A stretch of 64,000 bases of DNA from Oleispira sp963933055 (GTDB lineage: Bacteria > Pseudomonadota > Gammaproteobacteria > Pseudomonadales > Oceanobacteraceae): contig CAWVSY010000005.1 of NCBI GenBank assembly GCA_963933055.1, positions 1 to 64,000 on the forward strand, written 5' to 3'. Under the pieces are notes generated by a model, which worked only from the letters and a program-made list of their open reading frames with translations, was not told the origin of the DNA and did no database searches. The translations under genes were made by a program, and so were the position numbers. Of this stretch, positions 1 to 9,224 are shown in pieces. Positions within the stretch are counted from its first letter, which is position 1, and each line of letters opens with the position of its first letter.

Positions 1-2431
1 CTTTAGGTATTTCTGCCTTGGGTGCTTCAACTTTAACAGGAGCTTCTTTAGCGGCTTCAACTTTAGGTGTTTCTACCTTTGGCGTTTCTGCTTTAGCGCT
101 CTCTTTCTTAGGCGTCGGTTTAACATCGGCTTTAATCGCAGCTTCAGGCTTCTCTTCATGAGCAGCCCAAGGCTTTGCTTTTTCACCAGCGGTTTCTTGC
201 TTCGGTTCGGCCTTAACGTCTGTTTTAGTATGTGTTTTAGCTTCAGCAGGCTTGTTAGTAGCCGGGGCTTCTACCTTAACATCAACGGGCTTACTAGATT
301 GTTCGGCATGAGTGACGGCTTCATTCTTTACAGATTCGTCAGTATTGCGATTGCGTTCTGGGCGATTGCGGCGACGCTGACCGTTATTGCGTGGTCTGCG
401 AGGTGCTTTTTCTTGATTGTCATCATTTGAATTGCCTGCTTGTGCTTCAGGTTTCTTATTTTGACGTTCGTTATCGCGCTTATCTTCACGTTTGTCGTTA
501 TCGCGCTTAGTATTTCGGCTGCGGGTATTTCGCGCTTCAGGCTTTTCACGACTTTCGTTACGGTCACGGTTTTCGCTAGGCTTACGCGTATTACGTTCAC
601 CGGACTTGTCATTGCGATCGTTGGTCTTCTCGTTGCGTTCAGGGCGCTCAGAGCGTTCGTTGCGACGATTGCTAGGTGTTTTGCGCGTATTGTTTTGCGT
701 GCTGCGAGCATTGCGGTTGTTGGTCGGCTTGCGAGCGCTTGGCTTAGGTTTCTCTTCGTTTGCTTCTTCACTGCTAAATAAGCTAGTGATGCTTTCTGAA
801 AGCTTCTTGAATAGAGATTTTTGCGGTGCAGGCGCGCGAGCGGCAGCAACGGCTTTAACAGCAGCATCTTGACCTTTTGCAGGTTCTTTAACTTCGGCAT
901 CAATGCCAAAATCTACTTCCGGCTCAAAGTTTTGCTCATGGCTAGCTTGGCCAATCAAAGTATCGTCTGGGCGTAAGCGTGTTACTTCGTAATGAGGCGT
1001 ATCCATGTGAGGATTTGGCAATACTACGATGCGAGCATTATGACGATTTTCGATGTCGGCAATGACTTCACGTTTTTCATTCAATAAGAACGAACCTACG
1101 TTTAGAGGAACTTCAGCACGAATCTGGCCCGTATTTTCTTTTGCTGCTTCTTCTTCGATTAAACGTAAGATAGAAAGAGAAAGAGACGGCAAGTCACGAA
1201 CAATACCCGTGCCGCTACAGCGAGGGCAAACGTGTCCAGAAGTTTCACCTAAAGAAGGGCGCAAGCGTTGGCGAGACATTTCCATCAAACCAAAGCGAGA
1301 GATGCGGCCAACTTGTACACGAGCACGATCCATTTCTAGAGCGTTCTTTAAGCGGTTTTCAACTTCACGCTGGTTGCGGTTTGAATGCATATCGATGAAA
1401 TCGATAACCACCAAGCCACCCATGTCGCGTAAACGCAGCTGGCGAGCAATTTCTTCAGCGGCTTCACAGTTCGTTGTGGTCGCCGTTTCTTCGATGTCTG
1501 CGCCTTTGGTTGCGCGGGCAGAGTTAATATCGATAGAAACAAGCGCTTCTGTAGGGTCGATAACAATCGAGCCACCAGAAGGTAGTTTAACTTCACGCTG
1601 GAAAGCTGTTTCGATCTGGCTTTCAATCTGGTATCGATTAAATAACGGAACTTTGTCTTCGTAAAGTTTGAATTTGCTTTCGTACTGAGGCATTACCTGC
1701 TGTACAAAACCAATCGCTTCGTCGTAAGCGGCTTGGTTGTCGATTAATACTTCACCAATGTCTTGGCGTAAGTAATCACGAATAGCGCGGATAACAACGT
1801 TACTTTCTTGTAGCAGTAAGCAAGGGGCATTACGACGCTCAGAAGCACCGTGAATCGCTTGCCAAAGCTGCATTAGGTAATCTAAATCCCATTGCAATTC
1901 TTCGCTAGAGCGACCGATACCAGCAGTACGAACGATAACGCCCATGTCATCAGGAACCGTCACGCCTTTCATGGCTTCGCGTAGCTCTGTGCGTTCGTCA
2001 CCTTCGATACGGCGAGAGATGCCGCCCGCGCGGGCATTGTTAGGCATAAGAACCAAGTAACGACCCGCAAGGCTAACCATAGTGGTTAATGCCGCGCCTT
2101 TGTTGCCACGTTCTTCTTTATCAACTTGCACAATGACTTCTTGGCCTTCGCGCATTACTTCTTTGATGTTGATGCGGCCTGAGCCTGGGTTTTTGCTGAA
2201 GTAAGTTTTCGAGATTTCTTTTAATGGTAAGAAACCATGGCGGTCTGCGCCAAAATCTACGAAAGCCGCTTCAAGGCTAGGCTCGATACGGGTGATCTTG
2301 CCTTTATATATATTTGATTTTTTTTGTTCACGGGATCCAGATTCAATATCTAGATCATACAAACGCTGTCCATCAACGAGGGCAACGCGCAACTCTTCCG
2401 TTTGAGTTGCATTAATTAGCATTCTTTTCAT
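1..2431 (-). CDS. rne: Ribonuclease E (5' part; 3' end beyond window)
   Basis: Endoribonuclease that starts mRNA decay and processes rRNA and tRNA precursors; in gammaproteobacteria it is membrane-tethered and scaffolds the degradosome. The protein starts MKRMLINATQTEELRVALVD and 810 codons are visible without a stop. An N-terminal S1 RNA-binding segment is followed by the DNase I-like catalytic region: VSIDINSARATKG and GLVVIDFIDM carry the metal-binding aspartates expected of the family. The zinc-link CPRCSGTG comes next. After about residue 520 the sequence turns into an Arg/Asn-rich and then Lys/Ala/Pro/Glu-rich low-complexity tail, as usual for the degradosome-scaffold half. The gene leaves the window at base 1, so the C-terminal microdomains cannot be judged. 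It is divergent from rluC across a long leader. Identification is very secure. Confidence 0.97.
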   Translation of the reverse strand, partial: MKRMLINATQTEELRVALVDGQRLYDLDIESGSREQKKSNIYKGKITRIEPSLEAAFVDFGADRHGFLPLKEISKTYFSKNPGSGRINIKEVMREGQEVIVQVDKEERGNKGAALTTMVSLAGRYLVLMPNNARAGGISRRIEGDERTELREAMKGVTVPDDMGVIVRTAGIGRSSEELQWDLDYLMQLWQAIHGASERRNAPCLLLQESNVVIRAIRDYLRQDIGEVLIDNQAAYDEAIGFVQQVMPQYESKFKLYEDKVPLFNRYQIESQIETAFQREVKLPSGGSIVIDPTEALVSIDINSARATKGADIEETATTTNCEAAEEIARQLRLRDMGGLVVIDFIDMHSNRNQREVENRLKNALEMDRARVQVGRISRFGLMEMSRQRLRPSLGETSGHVCPRCSGTGIVRDLPSLSLSILRLIEEEAAKENTGQIRAEVPLNVGSFLLNEKREVIADIENRHNARIVVLPNPHMDTPHYEVTRLRPDDTLIGQASHEQNFEPEVDFGIDAEVKEPAKGQDAAVKAVAAARAPAPQKSLFKKLSESITSLFSSEEANEEKPKPSARKPTNNRNARSTQNNTRKTPSNRRNERSERPERNEKTNDRNDKSGERNTRKPSENRDRNESREKPEARNTRSRNTKRDNDKREDKRDNERQNKKPEAQAGNSNDDNQEKAPRRPRNNGQRRRNRPERNRNTDESVKNEAVTHAEQSSKPVDVKVEAPATNKPAEAKTHTKTDVKAEPKQETAGEKAKPWAAHEEKPEAAIKADVKPTPKKESAKAETPKVETPKVEAAKEAPVKVEAPKAEIPK

Positions 2432-2804
2432 GTTATATGTGTAGCTCTATGGCGTAAGCACACTAGGCAGCAGACCGTTTGTTGGTCTTCTATAGCAAAA
2501 TCTTTATGGTTGCTTGATTCAATTAGTCCTGCGCTTGCCACCCTGTAAGTGGCCAGATTGATCTGATGGGCGTGGTGTCTATTTCTGCTTGGTAATGCCT
2601 TTTGGCCATCACCAACAATCCATAATTTGATAGTGAGATGCTGCCTGCGATGTTTGCGCATGGTTCATCTCAAATAAGCGATAAATGACCTGTACTTATA
2701 TTCATTTGATCGCGATTCATTGTTATTCGTTTGCATAAAGAAGGTTTAATAATCGTTCTTCTTCTCTATACTGGCCGCTTAAAGGCTGCCGTTACCGCGT
2801 GTCA
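2432..2804. promoter_or_regulatory. Divergent rne / rluC intergenic region with long rne leader
   Basis: About 370 bases separate the divergent starts of rne and rluC. No convincing gene is present: the open frame on the minus strand here lacks family resemblance. In E. coli the rne mRNA has a leader of similar length that folds into hairpins and mediates RNase E autoregulation, so a structured leader is a reasonable expectation, but I did not prove a conserved hairpin. On the plus strand a TATACT at 2767-2772 could be the -10 box for rluC; no good -35 was found at the right distance. Confidence 0.4.
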
Positions 2805-3872
2805 ATGATTGAAAAAATTGAAATAATTGACACTGGGGCAGCGAATATAGCAACAAATAACAGTTGCGACAAACATTTAGAGCGAATTGAAAGCGATTTT
2901 ATGCCAGCAGAATCTTACAATACTAACCAAGTAAACCTGATTACCATCGATGAAGATCATGATGGGCAGCGAATTGACAATTTCTTGCTCACTTTATTGA
3001 AGGGCGCGCCACGCTCTTTGATTTATCGGTTATTGCGCAAAGGGGAAGTGAGGATTAATAAAAAACGCGCTAAGCCTGTGCAGCGTTTGGCGATTGGCGA
3101 CATCGTGCGAGTAGCGCCAGTAACGATCAAGGAGGTATCTACAGATGAGGTTGTTGTGCCTACGACTCAGGCTGAACTTATTAAAAATAGCATTTTATTT
3201 GAAGATGAGTTTTACATCGGCGTTAATAAACCAAGCGGTATGGCCGTTCATGGCGGCAGTGGTATTAAGCTTGGTTTGATCGAGTTGTTGCGCGCGATGC
3301 GTCCGCAGCAAAAATTTCTTGAGTTGGTTCACCGTTTGGATAGAGATACTTCGGGGGTGATTCTAGTCGCTAAGAAACGCTCTGCTTTGGTCGCTGTGCA
3401 AAAGCTATTTCAGGGCCAAAAAGCGATTGATAAGCGTTATCTTGCTTTGGTGCACGGCGAATGGCCTGATTTTCAAGATAAAGTTGATGCCCCTTTGAAG
3501 AAAAATGAAGTTCAAGGGGGAGAGCGGATGGTGCGGGTTGAAGATGATGGCAAACCATCATTAACCAAGTTCAAGGTGCTTGATCGTTCGAGCCGCTATA
3601 CCTTAGTCGAGGCGAGACCCATTACCGGGCGCACGCATCAAATTCGCGTGCATTGCCAGTATGCGGGTTGCGGCATCGCCGGCGACCCAAAGTACCTGAA
3701 TAAAGTAGAAGAAGCGGTTGATAAACAAGTCGGCATTAAGCGCTTGTGTTTACATGCTTATCGCTTGGCTTTTGTGCATCCGATGACTGAAGAGTTGTTA
3801 GAAATTACTTCGCCGTTGGAGGGTAAGTTTTTGAAATACAAAGAAAAAGAGGGCTTAAAGTTTGATTTCTGA
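2805..3872 (+). CDS. rluC: 23S rRNA pseudouridine synthase RluC
   Basis: Converts three uridines of 23S rRNA (955/2504/2580 in E. coli numbering) to pseudouridine. An S4-type RNA-binding domain comes first (GQRIDNFLLTLLKGAPRSLIYRLLRKGEVRINKKR), then the RluA-family catalytic domain with the HRLDRDTSG motif holding the catalytic Asp, and the GRTHQIRVH signature near the end. The start is uncertain. GTG at 2799 and ATG at 2805 give an extra ~32 residues compared with E. coli RluC, and a third in-frame ATG at 2901 would give the usual length; none has a strong Shine-Dalgarno sequence. The gene lies divergent from rne, as in E. coli and Pseudomonas, and its end overlaps the next gene by 11 bases. 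Confidence 0.95.
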   Translation: MIEKIEIIDTGAANIATNNSCDKHLERIESDFMPAESYNTNQVNLITIDEDHDGQRIDNFLLTLLKGAPRSLIYRLLRKGEVRINKKRAKPVQRLAIGDIVRVAPVTIKEVSTDEVVVPTTQAELIKNSILFEDEFYIGVNKPSGMAVHGGSGIKLGLIELLRAMRPQQKFLELVHRLDRDTSGVILVAKKRSALVAVQKLFQGQKAIDKRYLALVHGEWPDFQDKVDAPLKKNEVQGGERMVRVEDDGKPSLTKFKVLDRSSRYTLVEARPITGRTHQIRVHCQYAGCGIAGDPKYLNKVEEAVDKQVGIKRLCLHAYRLAFVHPMTEELLEITSPLEGKFLKYKEKEGLKFDF

Positions 3873-4566
3873 TACGACTTTAAATCAGTCTGTTGCTGAA
3901 GGTGCAAACAGCAATAAATATAGCGTTATTATCTTTGATTGGGATGGAACTTTGGTTGATTCCACCGCTCGAATTGTAGATAGTATGCAAATTGCTGCTG
4001 CGAGTGTCGAGCTGCCCACGCTGACCGATTATGCGATTCAGCAGATTATTGGCTTGGGTTTGCCAGAGGCTCTCAGAAGATTGTGGCCACACATTACGGC
4101 GACGGAGCTTGAACTAATGCGCACGCATTACTCGGCGAATTTTTCATTTCATAGCGATGTCCATGTGGACTTTTTCCCGAGCGCTCATGATTTTTTTGCT
4201 GAACTGCAATCGCTAGGGTATATATTGGCCGTAGCGACAGGAAAAACCCGACGAGGTTTGGATGAGATGCTTGATAGTATGGCGGTGCGTGATGTGTTTG
4301 CAATCACTCGTTGTGCTGACGAAACAACATCGAAGCCTGATCCACATATGCTGAGTGAAATTCTTGCAGAGCTGAATCTTTCGAGTGAGCAGGCATTAAT
4401 GGTGGGTGATACCAGTTTTGATCTTGATATGGCACGAGCAATTAATATGGATGCTGTGGGGATGACTCATGGTGCTCATGATAGTGAAACTTTGTTATTA
4501 TCGGGTGCGAAATCCTTGTGCCACGATTTAAATGATTTATTAGATTGGATAAAAAGTAATGGATAA
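3862..4566 (+). CDS. HAD-superfamily hydrolase, phosphoglycolate-phosphatase-like
   Basis: Predicted cytoplasmic phosphatase of HAD subfamily IA. Motif I FDWDGTLVDS supplies the nucleophile Asp26 and acid Asp28; the later KPDP and MVGDTSFDLDMARA segments are motifs III and IV. Two-layer cap sequence lies between them. The substrate is not evident; relatives at this place (between rluC and sppA in Pseudomonas) are annotated as Gph-like phosphatases. The start is a TTG at 3862 inside the end of rluC, supported by a GAGGG Shine-Dalgarno at 3849-3853. The stop overlaps the sppA start, so rluC, this gene and sppA are probably translated from one message. Confidence 0.88.
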   Translation: MISDTTLNQSVAEGANSNKYSVIIFDWDGTLVDSTARIVDSMQIAAASVELPTLTDYAIQQIIGLGLPEALRRLWPHITATELELMRTHYSANFSFHSDVHVDFFPSAHDFFAELQSLGYILAVATGKTRRGLDEMLDSMAVRDVFAITRCADETTSKPDPHMLSEILAELNLSSEQALMVGDTSFDLDMARAINMDAVGMTHGAHDSETLLLSGAKSLCHDLNDLLDWIKSNG

Positions 4567-5521
4567 CCCGAATAAAATTGATTACCCCGATTCTACAAAA
4601 GAGTGGAAGTTGATCGAGAAGGTTGTGACAGGCCTTCAAGACGAGCAGCGTAAGTCACGACGCTGGGGGATATTTTTTAAATTGGCGACACTGGCTTATG
4701 TACTGTTCATTATTATGATGATTGGTAAGTCGGCAGAAGGTGTCGTAAATAATACTGGTGAGCCTTATACCGCCATTATTGAAATAAATGGTGTTATTGC
4801 GGCAACAGAGCAAGCGAGTGCGGATAATATCATTACCGCTTTGCGTGATGCGTTTGATGATGAGCAAGTTCTTGGTATTGTTCTGCGAATTAATAGCCCT
4901 GGTGGTAGTCCTGTGCAATCAGGGTATGTTTATGACGAGATTAAGCGCCTCAAGCATACTCGTGATTTACCGGTTTATGCTGTAATTGTCGATCTTGGTG
5001 CTTCTGGCGCTTATTATATTGCGGCGGCGGCGGATGAGATTTATGCGGATAAGGCAAGTTTAGTAGGCTCTATTGGTGTGGTTGGTTCTAGCTTTGGCTT
5101 TACTGGCGCGATGGAGAAATTCGGTATAGAGCGCCGTTTATATACCTCGGGAGATCATAAAGGGTTCTTGGATCCTTTCTCACCCGAAAATCCTGAAGAG
5201 AAAGAATTTTGGCAGGGTGTATTAAAAGTTACTCATAATCAGTTTATTGAACAGGTACGCTTGGGTCGCGGGGATCGCTTAAAAGAAACCCCTGATATGT
5301 TTAGTGGTTTGGTCTGGTCGGGCGAGCAGGCAGTGGAAATGGGGCTTATCGATGGTTTATCTTCGACAAGTCAGTTAGTTCGCACTAAATTTAATAGCGA
5401 AGAAGTGGTAAACTTTACTCGTCAGCCTGATCCTTGGGAATCACTAGTGCAGAAATTAGGTGCTAGTATCGGTGCAGGTCTAGCAACCGTTGTAACGGCT
5501 CCTAGCCTTCAGTTGCATTGA
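4559..5521 (+). CDS. sppA: Signal peptide peptidase SppA (short S49 form)
   Basis: Inner-membrane serine peptidase of family S49 that degrades cleaved signal peptides. At 320 residues it is the short, single-domain form. It has a cytoplasmic N-terminus, one membrane helix at about residues 38-56, then the periplasmic protease domain. The Ser-Lys dyad is visible as Ser149 in LGASGAYYIA and Lys201 in SGDHKGFLDPF; RINSPGGSP (about 110-118) is the conserved glycine-rich loop. The ATG overlaps the end of the HAD gene by 8 bases. In Pseudomonas a maf gene follows sppA; none is present here. Confidence 0.93.
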   Translation: MDNPNKIDYPDSTKEWKLIEKVVTGLQDEQRKSRRWGIFFKLATLAYVLFIIMMIGKSAEGVVNNTGEPYTAIIEINGVIAATEQASADNIITALRDAFDDEQVLGIVLRINSPGGSPVQSGYVYDEIKRLKHTRDLPVYAVIVDLGASGAYYIAAAADEIYADKASLVGSIGVVGSSFGFTGAMEKFGIERRLYTSGDHKGFLDPFSPENPEEKEFWQGVLKVTHNQFIEQVRLGRGDRLKETPDMFSGLVWSGEQAVEMGLIDGLSSTSQLVRTKFNSEEVVNFTRQPDPWESLVQKLGASIGAGLATVVTAPSLQLH

Positions 5522-5576
5522 TTTGCATAATAAATATCGAAAAAAAGGTTAAATAATTTTGACACAGGATAAGCGG

Positions 5577-6119
5577 ATGCCTATTATGTCGCCATCTATG
5601 GCTGAGGCAGCCTTACCTAAACGTTTAGATGCCATAAGATTTGTAGATAATGAGACGGTTTTAACTGGATCATTAGATGTGAATCTATTTAAACGTTTTC
5701 AGGAAGCCGTCGAAGATGTGAATGGGCCAGTTGATTATAAATTGGCTTTTCAGCGTGATGCTGATGATCACATGTTCATTGATGGCGAGTGCTCAACAAA
5801 AGCTACCATGGTATGCCAGCGTTGCTTGGATGCTGTGGTACTCGATGTGCGAGGGGAGTTCCAGGTTGGATTAGCCTTCTCTGATGAGAAAGCGAAACAT
5901 CTGCCCAAGCAGTACGAACCGGCAATAATGGATCACAATGGAAACATTGACCCATGGGAGCTGGTTGAAGATGAGCTAATATTAGCGCTCCCTATGTTTG
6001 CATATCATGCAGACGGTGAGTGCGAGATAAAACAGCCTAAGGCTGAAACGGAACCGGTTGAAGCTACGGAAAAAAAGGATAATCCTTTTGCCGTACTACA
6101 ACAGTTAAAATCGAAATAG
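5577..6119 (+). CDS. yceD: YceD/DUF177 protein, 23S rRNA accumulation factor
   Basis: Member of the DUF177 family that nearly always sits directly before rpmF. In E. coli and plants the family is needed for normal 23S rRNA accumulation. The diagnostic residues are present: the CQRCLD pair of cysteines in mid-protein and, further on, EDELILALPMFAYHADGEC. The acidic tail carries NPFAVLQQLK, also typical. The open frame begins with TTG at 5559, but ATG at 5577 has an AGGA Shine-Dalgarno 7 bases upstream and is preferred. It is followed after 23 bases by rpmF, with which it probably shares a transcript. Confidence 0.9.
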   Translation: MPIMSPSMAEAALPKRLDAIRFVDNETVLTGSLDVNLFKRFQEAVEDVNGPVDYKLAFQRDADDHMFIDGECSTKATMVCQRCLDAVVLDVRGEFQVGLAFSDEKAKHLPKQYEPAIMDHNGNIDPWELVEDELILALPMFAYHADGECEIKQPKAETEPVEATEKKDNPFAVLQQLKSK

Positions 6120-6142
6120 CGTTAAGTTAGGAGCCTACAAAA

Positions 6143-6325
6143 ATGGCTGTTCAAAAAAGTAAAGTAACTCGTTCACGTCGTGGTCAGCGTCGTTCTCACG
6201 ATGCTCTAGAGTCTGCAACTCTATCTACAGATCAAACGACTGGTGAAATTCACCGTCGCCACCACGTAAGCGCTGATGGCTTTTACCGTGGTAAAAAAGT
6301 CGTGGAGACTGGTAACGACGAATAA
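6143..6325 (+). CDS. rpmF: 50S ribosomal protein L32
   Basis: Small basic ribosomal protein of 60 residues. It begins MAVQKSKVTRSRRGQRRSHD, the standard L32 N-terminus, followed by HRRHHVSADGFYRGKKVV. There are no cysteines, so this is the zinc-independent (C-) form common in gammaproteobacteria. An AGGAG Shine-Dalgarno stands at 6129-6133. plsX begins 3 bases after its stop, which links ribosome production to phospholipid synthesis in one operon, as in many bacteria. Confidence 0.98.
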   Translation: MAVQKSKVTRSRRGQRRSHDALESATLSTDQTTGEIHRRHHVSADGFYRGKKVVETGNDE

Positions 6326-6328
6326 GTC

Positions 6329-7360
6329 ATGACGTTTACTCTAGCAGTAGACGCTATGGGCGGGGACTTAGGTCCCCGCGTTACTTTTAAAGCAACGCAG
6401 CAAATTCTTGCTGAGCGTAGCGATCTTTCTATTCATTTCTATGTCGCCTCTACAGAATCTACTTGGTTAGATGCTGAAATAAATTCCTCTTTTGATTCCA
6501 TAGAAATAAAATCTCGTTTTCATGTCCATTATTGCGAGCAATCTGTTGAAATGACAGATAAGCCTTCTCATGCTTTGCGCCGTAAGCAAAAATCTTCAAT
6601 GGCCTTGGCCTTAAAAAGTGTGGCAAGCAACGAATCTCAAGCGTGTGTCAGCTGTGGTAATAGTGGTGCTTTGTTAGCGTTATCTCGCTATATTTTATCG
6701 ACCTTTATTGATATTGATCGCCCAGCAATGGCAAGAGATATTCCTACGGCCAGAAAACCCTTATTGATGTTAGATCTTGGTGCCAATATTGATGTTGGGG
6801 CGGATGGCTTGTATCAATTTGCCGTATTAGGCGCTGCTTGGCGAAAAGCACAAGGTCTTGAAAACCCAAGTCTTGGTTTACTTAATGTGGGTAAAGAAGC
6901 CAGCAAAGGCACAGAAGAAATTCGCCTAGCAGGTCAATTGATTTCAGACATCGCTGGCATTGATTATGTGGGTTTTGTTGAAGCAGATGAGCTTTATAAG
7001 GGCGAGCTAGATGTGGTGGTATGTGATGGTTTTCATGGCAATATCGCATTAAAAACCAGTGAAGGCCTATTGGCTTTTGTGTCGCAGCAATTTGATTTAA
7101 TGCTGAGTTCAAATTTATCCGGCCGTATTCTATCGTTTTTTACCAATCCTATTGTTGAACGCTTTAAGCGCCAGCTTAACCCCGTTACGCACAGCGGCGC
7201 TTTGTTATTAGGTGTTAATGGCTTGGTTGTGAAAGGGCATGGCAACTCTGATCAAGAGGCTTTTTACCAAACAATTTGCTACGCATTGACGCAAGCTGAA
7301 TCTGGAAGCCCTTCTCGAATTGCTGATGTTCTTGATGATATGGCAAATTCAGCCATCTAA
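6329..7360 (+). CDS. plsX: Phosphate acyltransferase PlsX
   Basis: Converts acyl-ACP to acyl-phosphate, the first committed donor for phosphatidic-acid synthesis in the PlsX/PlsY route; a peripheral inner-membrane enzyme. The N-terminus FTLAVDAMGGDLGPR is the family signature, and SCGNSGALLALSRY, LDLGANIDVGADGLYQFA and VCDGFHGNIALKTSEG are conserved glycine-rich blocks. The length of 343 residues is normal. It lies 3 bases after rpmF and about 160 bases before fabD, placing acyl-ACP use beside acyl-ACP production. Confidence 0.97.
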   Translation: MTFTLAVDAMGGDLGPRVTFKATQQILAERSDLSIHFYVASTESTWLDAEINSSFDSIEIKSRFHVHYCEQSVEMTDKPSHALRRKQKSSMALALKSVASNESQACVSCGNSGALLALSRYILSTFIDIDRPAMARDIPTARKPLLMLDLGANIDVGADGLYQFAVLGAAWRKAQGLENPSLGLLNVGKEASKGTEEIRLAGQLISDIAGIDYVGFVEADELYKGELDVVVCDGFHGNIALKTSEGLLAFVSQQFDLMLSSNLSGRILSFFTNPIVERFKRQLNPVTHSGALLLGVNGLVVKGHGNSDQEAFYQTICYALTQAESGSPSRIADVLDDMANSAI

Positions 7361-7521
7361 GTCTGATTTTAGTCTGGCTAGTGTTCGATTTATAAACAAT
7401 ATAATAAAAAATTTCATCCGTTCGAAAAATTCACTGCTCTAGTGCCTGAGCTTCTCTTTACTGTAATTTTTTTTCCCTCATAATAAACACAAGTTATTTA
7501 AACAGTATGGGTGAGGTCTTG

Positions 7522-8466
7522 ATGAAGCAGGTTGTTTTATATTTTCCAGGGCAAGGGGCTCAGCAGCTAGGTATGTTGGCTGACCTTGCAGAACAATATC
7601 CTGTGATACAAGAAACATTCGAGCAAGCATCACGTGCGATAGATCAAGATTTGTGGGCATTGGTACAAAATGGTCCTGCAGAAGAACTTAACTTAACTTA
7701 CAATACTCAGCCTATCTTGGTGGCTGCCAGCGCGGCTATTTGGAATGTTATTCAGCAAGAAGTCGGTAGCGATATTCAAGTTGTAGCGGCCGCAGGTCAT
7801 TCCGTTGGTGAATATTCTGCACTTTATGCTGCGGGAATTCTTTCTTTACAAGATGCGGTTCGTTTGGTGAAGACGCGTGGTGAGTTAATGGATAACGCCG
7901 TACCTGCTGGTGAAGGTGGTATGGCGGCAATTTTAGGTTTGGATAGCGATCAAATTCAAGCGGTTTGTGCGGAGGCGAGTTCAGCTGGGGTTGTTGAACC
8001 GGCAAATTATAACGCACCAGGGCAAATTGTTATTGCAGGAACAGCCGCAGGCATTGCGCAGGCTTGCATTGTGGCAAAAGAAGCGGGCGCAAAACGCGCG
8101 CTGCCTTTACAGGTCAGTGGTCCTTTTCATTCGTCATTAATGCGCCAAGCGGCAGAGCCTTTTGTTGATGCGCTGAATAATGTTGAGTGGTCTGAAGCCA
8201 AATTTGATGTTTACCACAATGCTAATAACAAGGTCAGCTCTATTGCTGATATGAAACAGCGCTTAGTTGAGCAGCTGTACAGCCCGGTAAACTGGATTGG
8301 TGCTATTGAAGTGTCTTGTGCTGGGGCTGAACTGGCCATTGAGGTAGGGCCTGGCAAGGTGATTACTGGCTTGAATAAACGCATTAATAAAGAATTATCG
8401 ACGCTGTCGTCGGGCGATAGTGCCAGTTTTGAAAAGCTATTAAGTGCAATTAAAGGCGAAGGATAA
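7522..8466 (+). CDS. fabD: Malonyl-CoA:ACP transacylase
   Basis: Loads malonate from malonyl-CoA onto acyl carrier protein for fatty-acid elongation. The N-terminal FPGQGAQ loop is the oxyanion element. The nucleophile Ser lies in AAGHSVGEYSALYAAG (GHSVGE instead of the commoner GHSLGE), and the catalytic His in QVSGPFHSSLM. An earlier in-frame ATG exists at 7507, but ATG at 7522 has a GTGAGG Shine-Dalgarno at 7511-7516 and starts at the conserved MKQVVLYFPGQG. The gap before it is AT-rich and could hold a promoter. The stop overlaps the fabG start by one base. Confidence 0.97.
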   Translation: MKQVVLYFPGQGAQQLGMLADLAEQYPVIQETFEQASRAIDQDLWALVQNGPAEELNLTYNTQPILVAASAAIWNVIQQEVGSDIQVVAAAGHSVGEYSALYAAGILSLQDAVRLVKTRGELMDNAVPAGEGGMAAILGLDSDQIQAVCAEASSAGVVEPANYNAPGQIVIAGTAAGIAQACIVAKEAGAKRALPLQVSGPFHSSLMRQAAEPFVDALNNVEWSEAKFDVYHNANNKVSSIADMKQRLVEQLYSPVNWIGAIEVSCAGAELAIEVGPGKVITGLNKRINKELSTLSSGDSASFEKLLSAIKGEG

Positions 8467-9206
8467 TGTCAGACAAAAAACTCGCACTGGTGACAGGTGC
8501 AAGCCGAGGTATTGGTAAAGGCATTGCTGAAACATTAATTGCCCGTGGCTATAAAGTGGTCGGTACCGCAACGTCTGAGTCAGGCTGCGAGCAGCTAAAG
8601 CAAGATTTACAGGCCTTGGGGTCTGAGCATGATGCTTTTGTGCTAAATATTTCTGATTCCGAGCAAGTAAATGCGGCGATAGCAGCATTCTTAGCTCAGC
8701 ATGGTACACCTTTTGTCGTGGTGAATAATGCAGGCATCACGCGTGATAATATTTTTATGCGAATGAAAGACGATGAATGGTTGGATGTGATTAATACCAA
8801 CCTTTCAGGAGTGTATCGAGTTTGCAAAAGCTTAATTAAGCCGTTGATAAAAGCCCGCGAAGGCCGCATTATTAACATTAGCTCAATTATAGGGACTACG
8901 GGCAATGCTGGGCAGGTTAATTATTCGGCTGCAAAAGCAGGTCTAGAGGGTTTGACACGCTCTTTGGCACAAGAGATTGCTAGTCGGAATATTACGGTTA
9001 ATGCAATTGCTCCAGGATTTATTGCTACAGATATGACAGATGGCTTGCCAGAAAATCAAAAAGAAGCCATCCTAGCGTCCATCCCTATGAAACGTATGGG
9101 CGCAACACACGAAATTGCGGGCAGCGTTGCTTTTTTAGCAAGTGACGATGCTGCATATATTACAGGCCAAACCATTCATGTGAATGGTGGCATGAACATG
9201 GGTTAA
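8466..9206 (+). CDS. fabG: 3-oxoacyl-ACP reductase FabG
   Basis: NADPH-dependent short-chain dehydrogenase that reduces 3-ketoacyl-ACP in each round of fatty-acid elongation. The Rossmann glycine motif TGASRGIG is at residues 10-17, NNAG at 87-90, and the catalytic Ser140, Tyr153 and Lys157 are in place (YSAAK). The length of 246 residues is standard. It is translationally coupled to fabD by a TAATG overlap and followed 18 bases later by acpP. Confidence 0.97.
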   Translation: MSDKKLALVTGASRGIGKGIAETLIARGYKVVGTATSESGCEQLKQDLQALGSEHDAFVLNISDSEQVNAAIAAFLAQHGTPFVVVNNAGITRDNIFMRMKDDEWLDVINTNLSGVYRVCKSLIKPLIKAREGRIINISSIIGTTGNAGQVNYSAAKAGLEGLTRSLAQEIASRNITVNAIAPGFIATDMTDGLPENQKEAILASIPMKRMGATHEIAGSVAFLASDDAAYITGQTIHVNGGMNMG

Positions 9207-9224
9207 TGAACTAGGAAGTAAAAC

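Noticed and set aside
61..150. Short tandem-like repeats encoding Pro-Lys-Val-Glu motifs
   Set aside because: They belong to the low-complexity RNase E tail and not to a DNA repeat array or CRISPR.
158..1664. Several open frames on both strands overlapping the left end
   Set aside because: They are out-of-frame shadows of the Arg/Lys/Ala-rich rne coding sequence and have no recognisable protein character.
2428..2661. Minus-strand open frame of 77 codons next to rne
   Set aside because: It lies in the rne leader, shows no family resemblance and no good ribosome-binding site.
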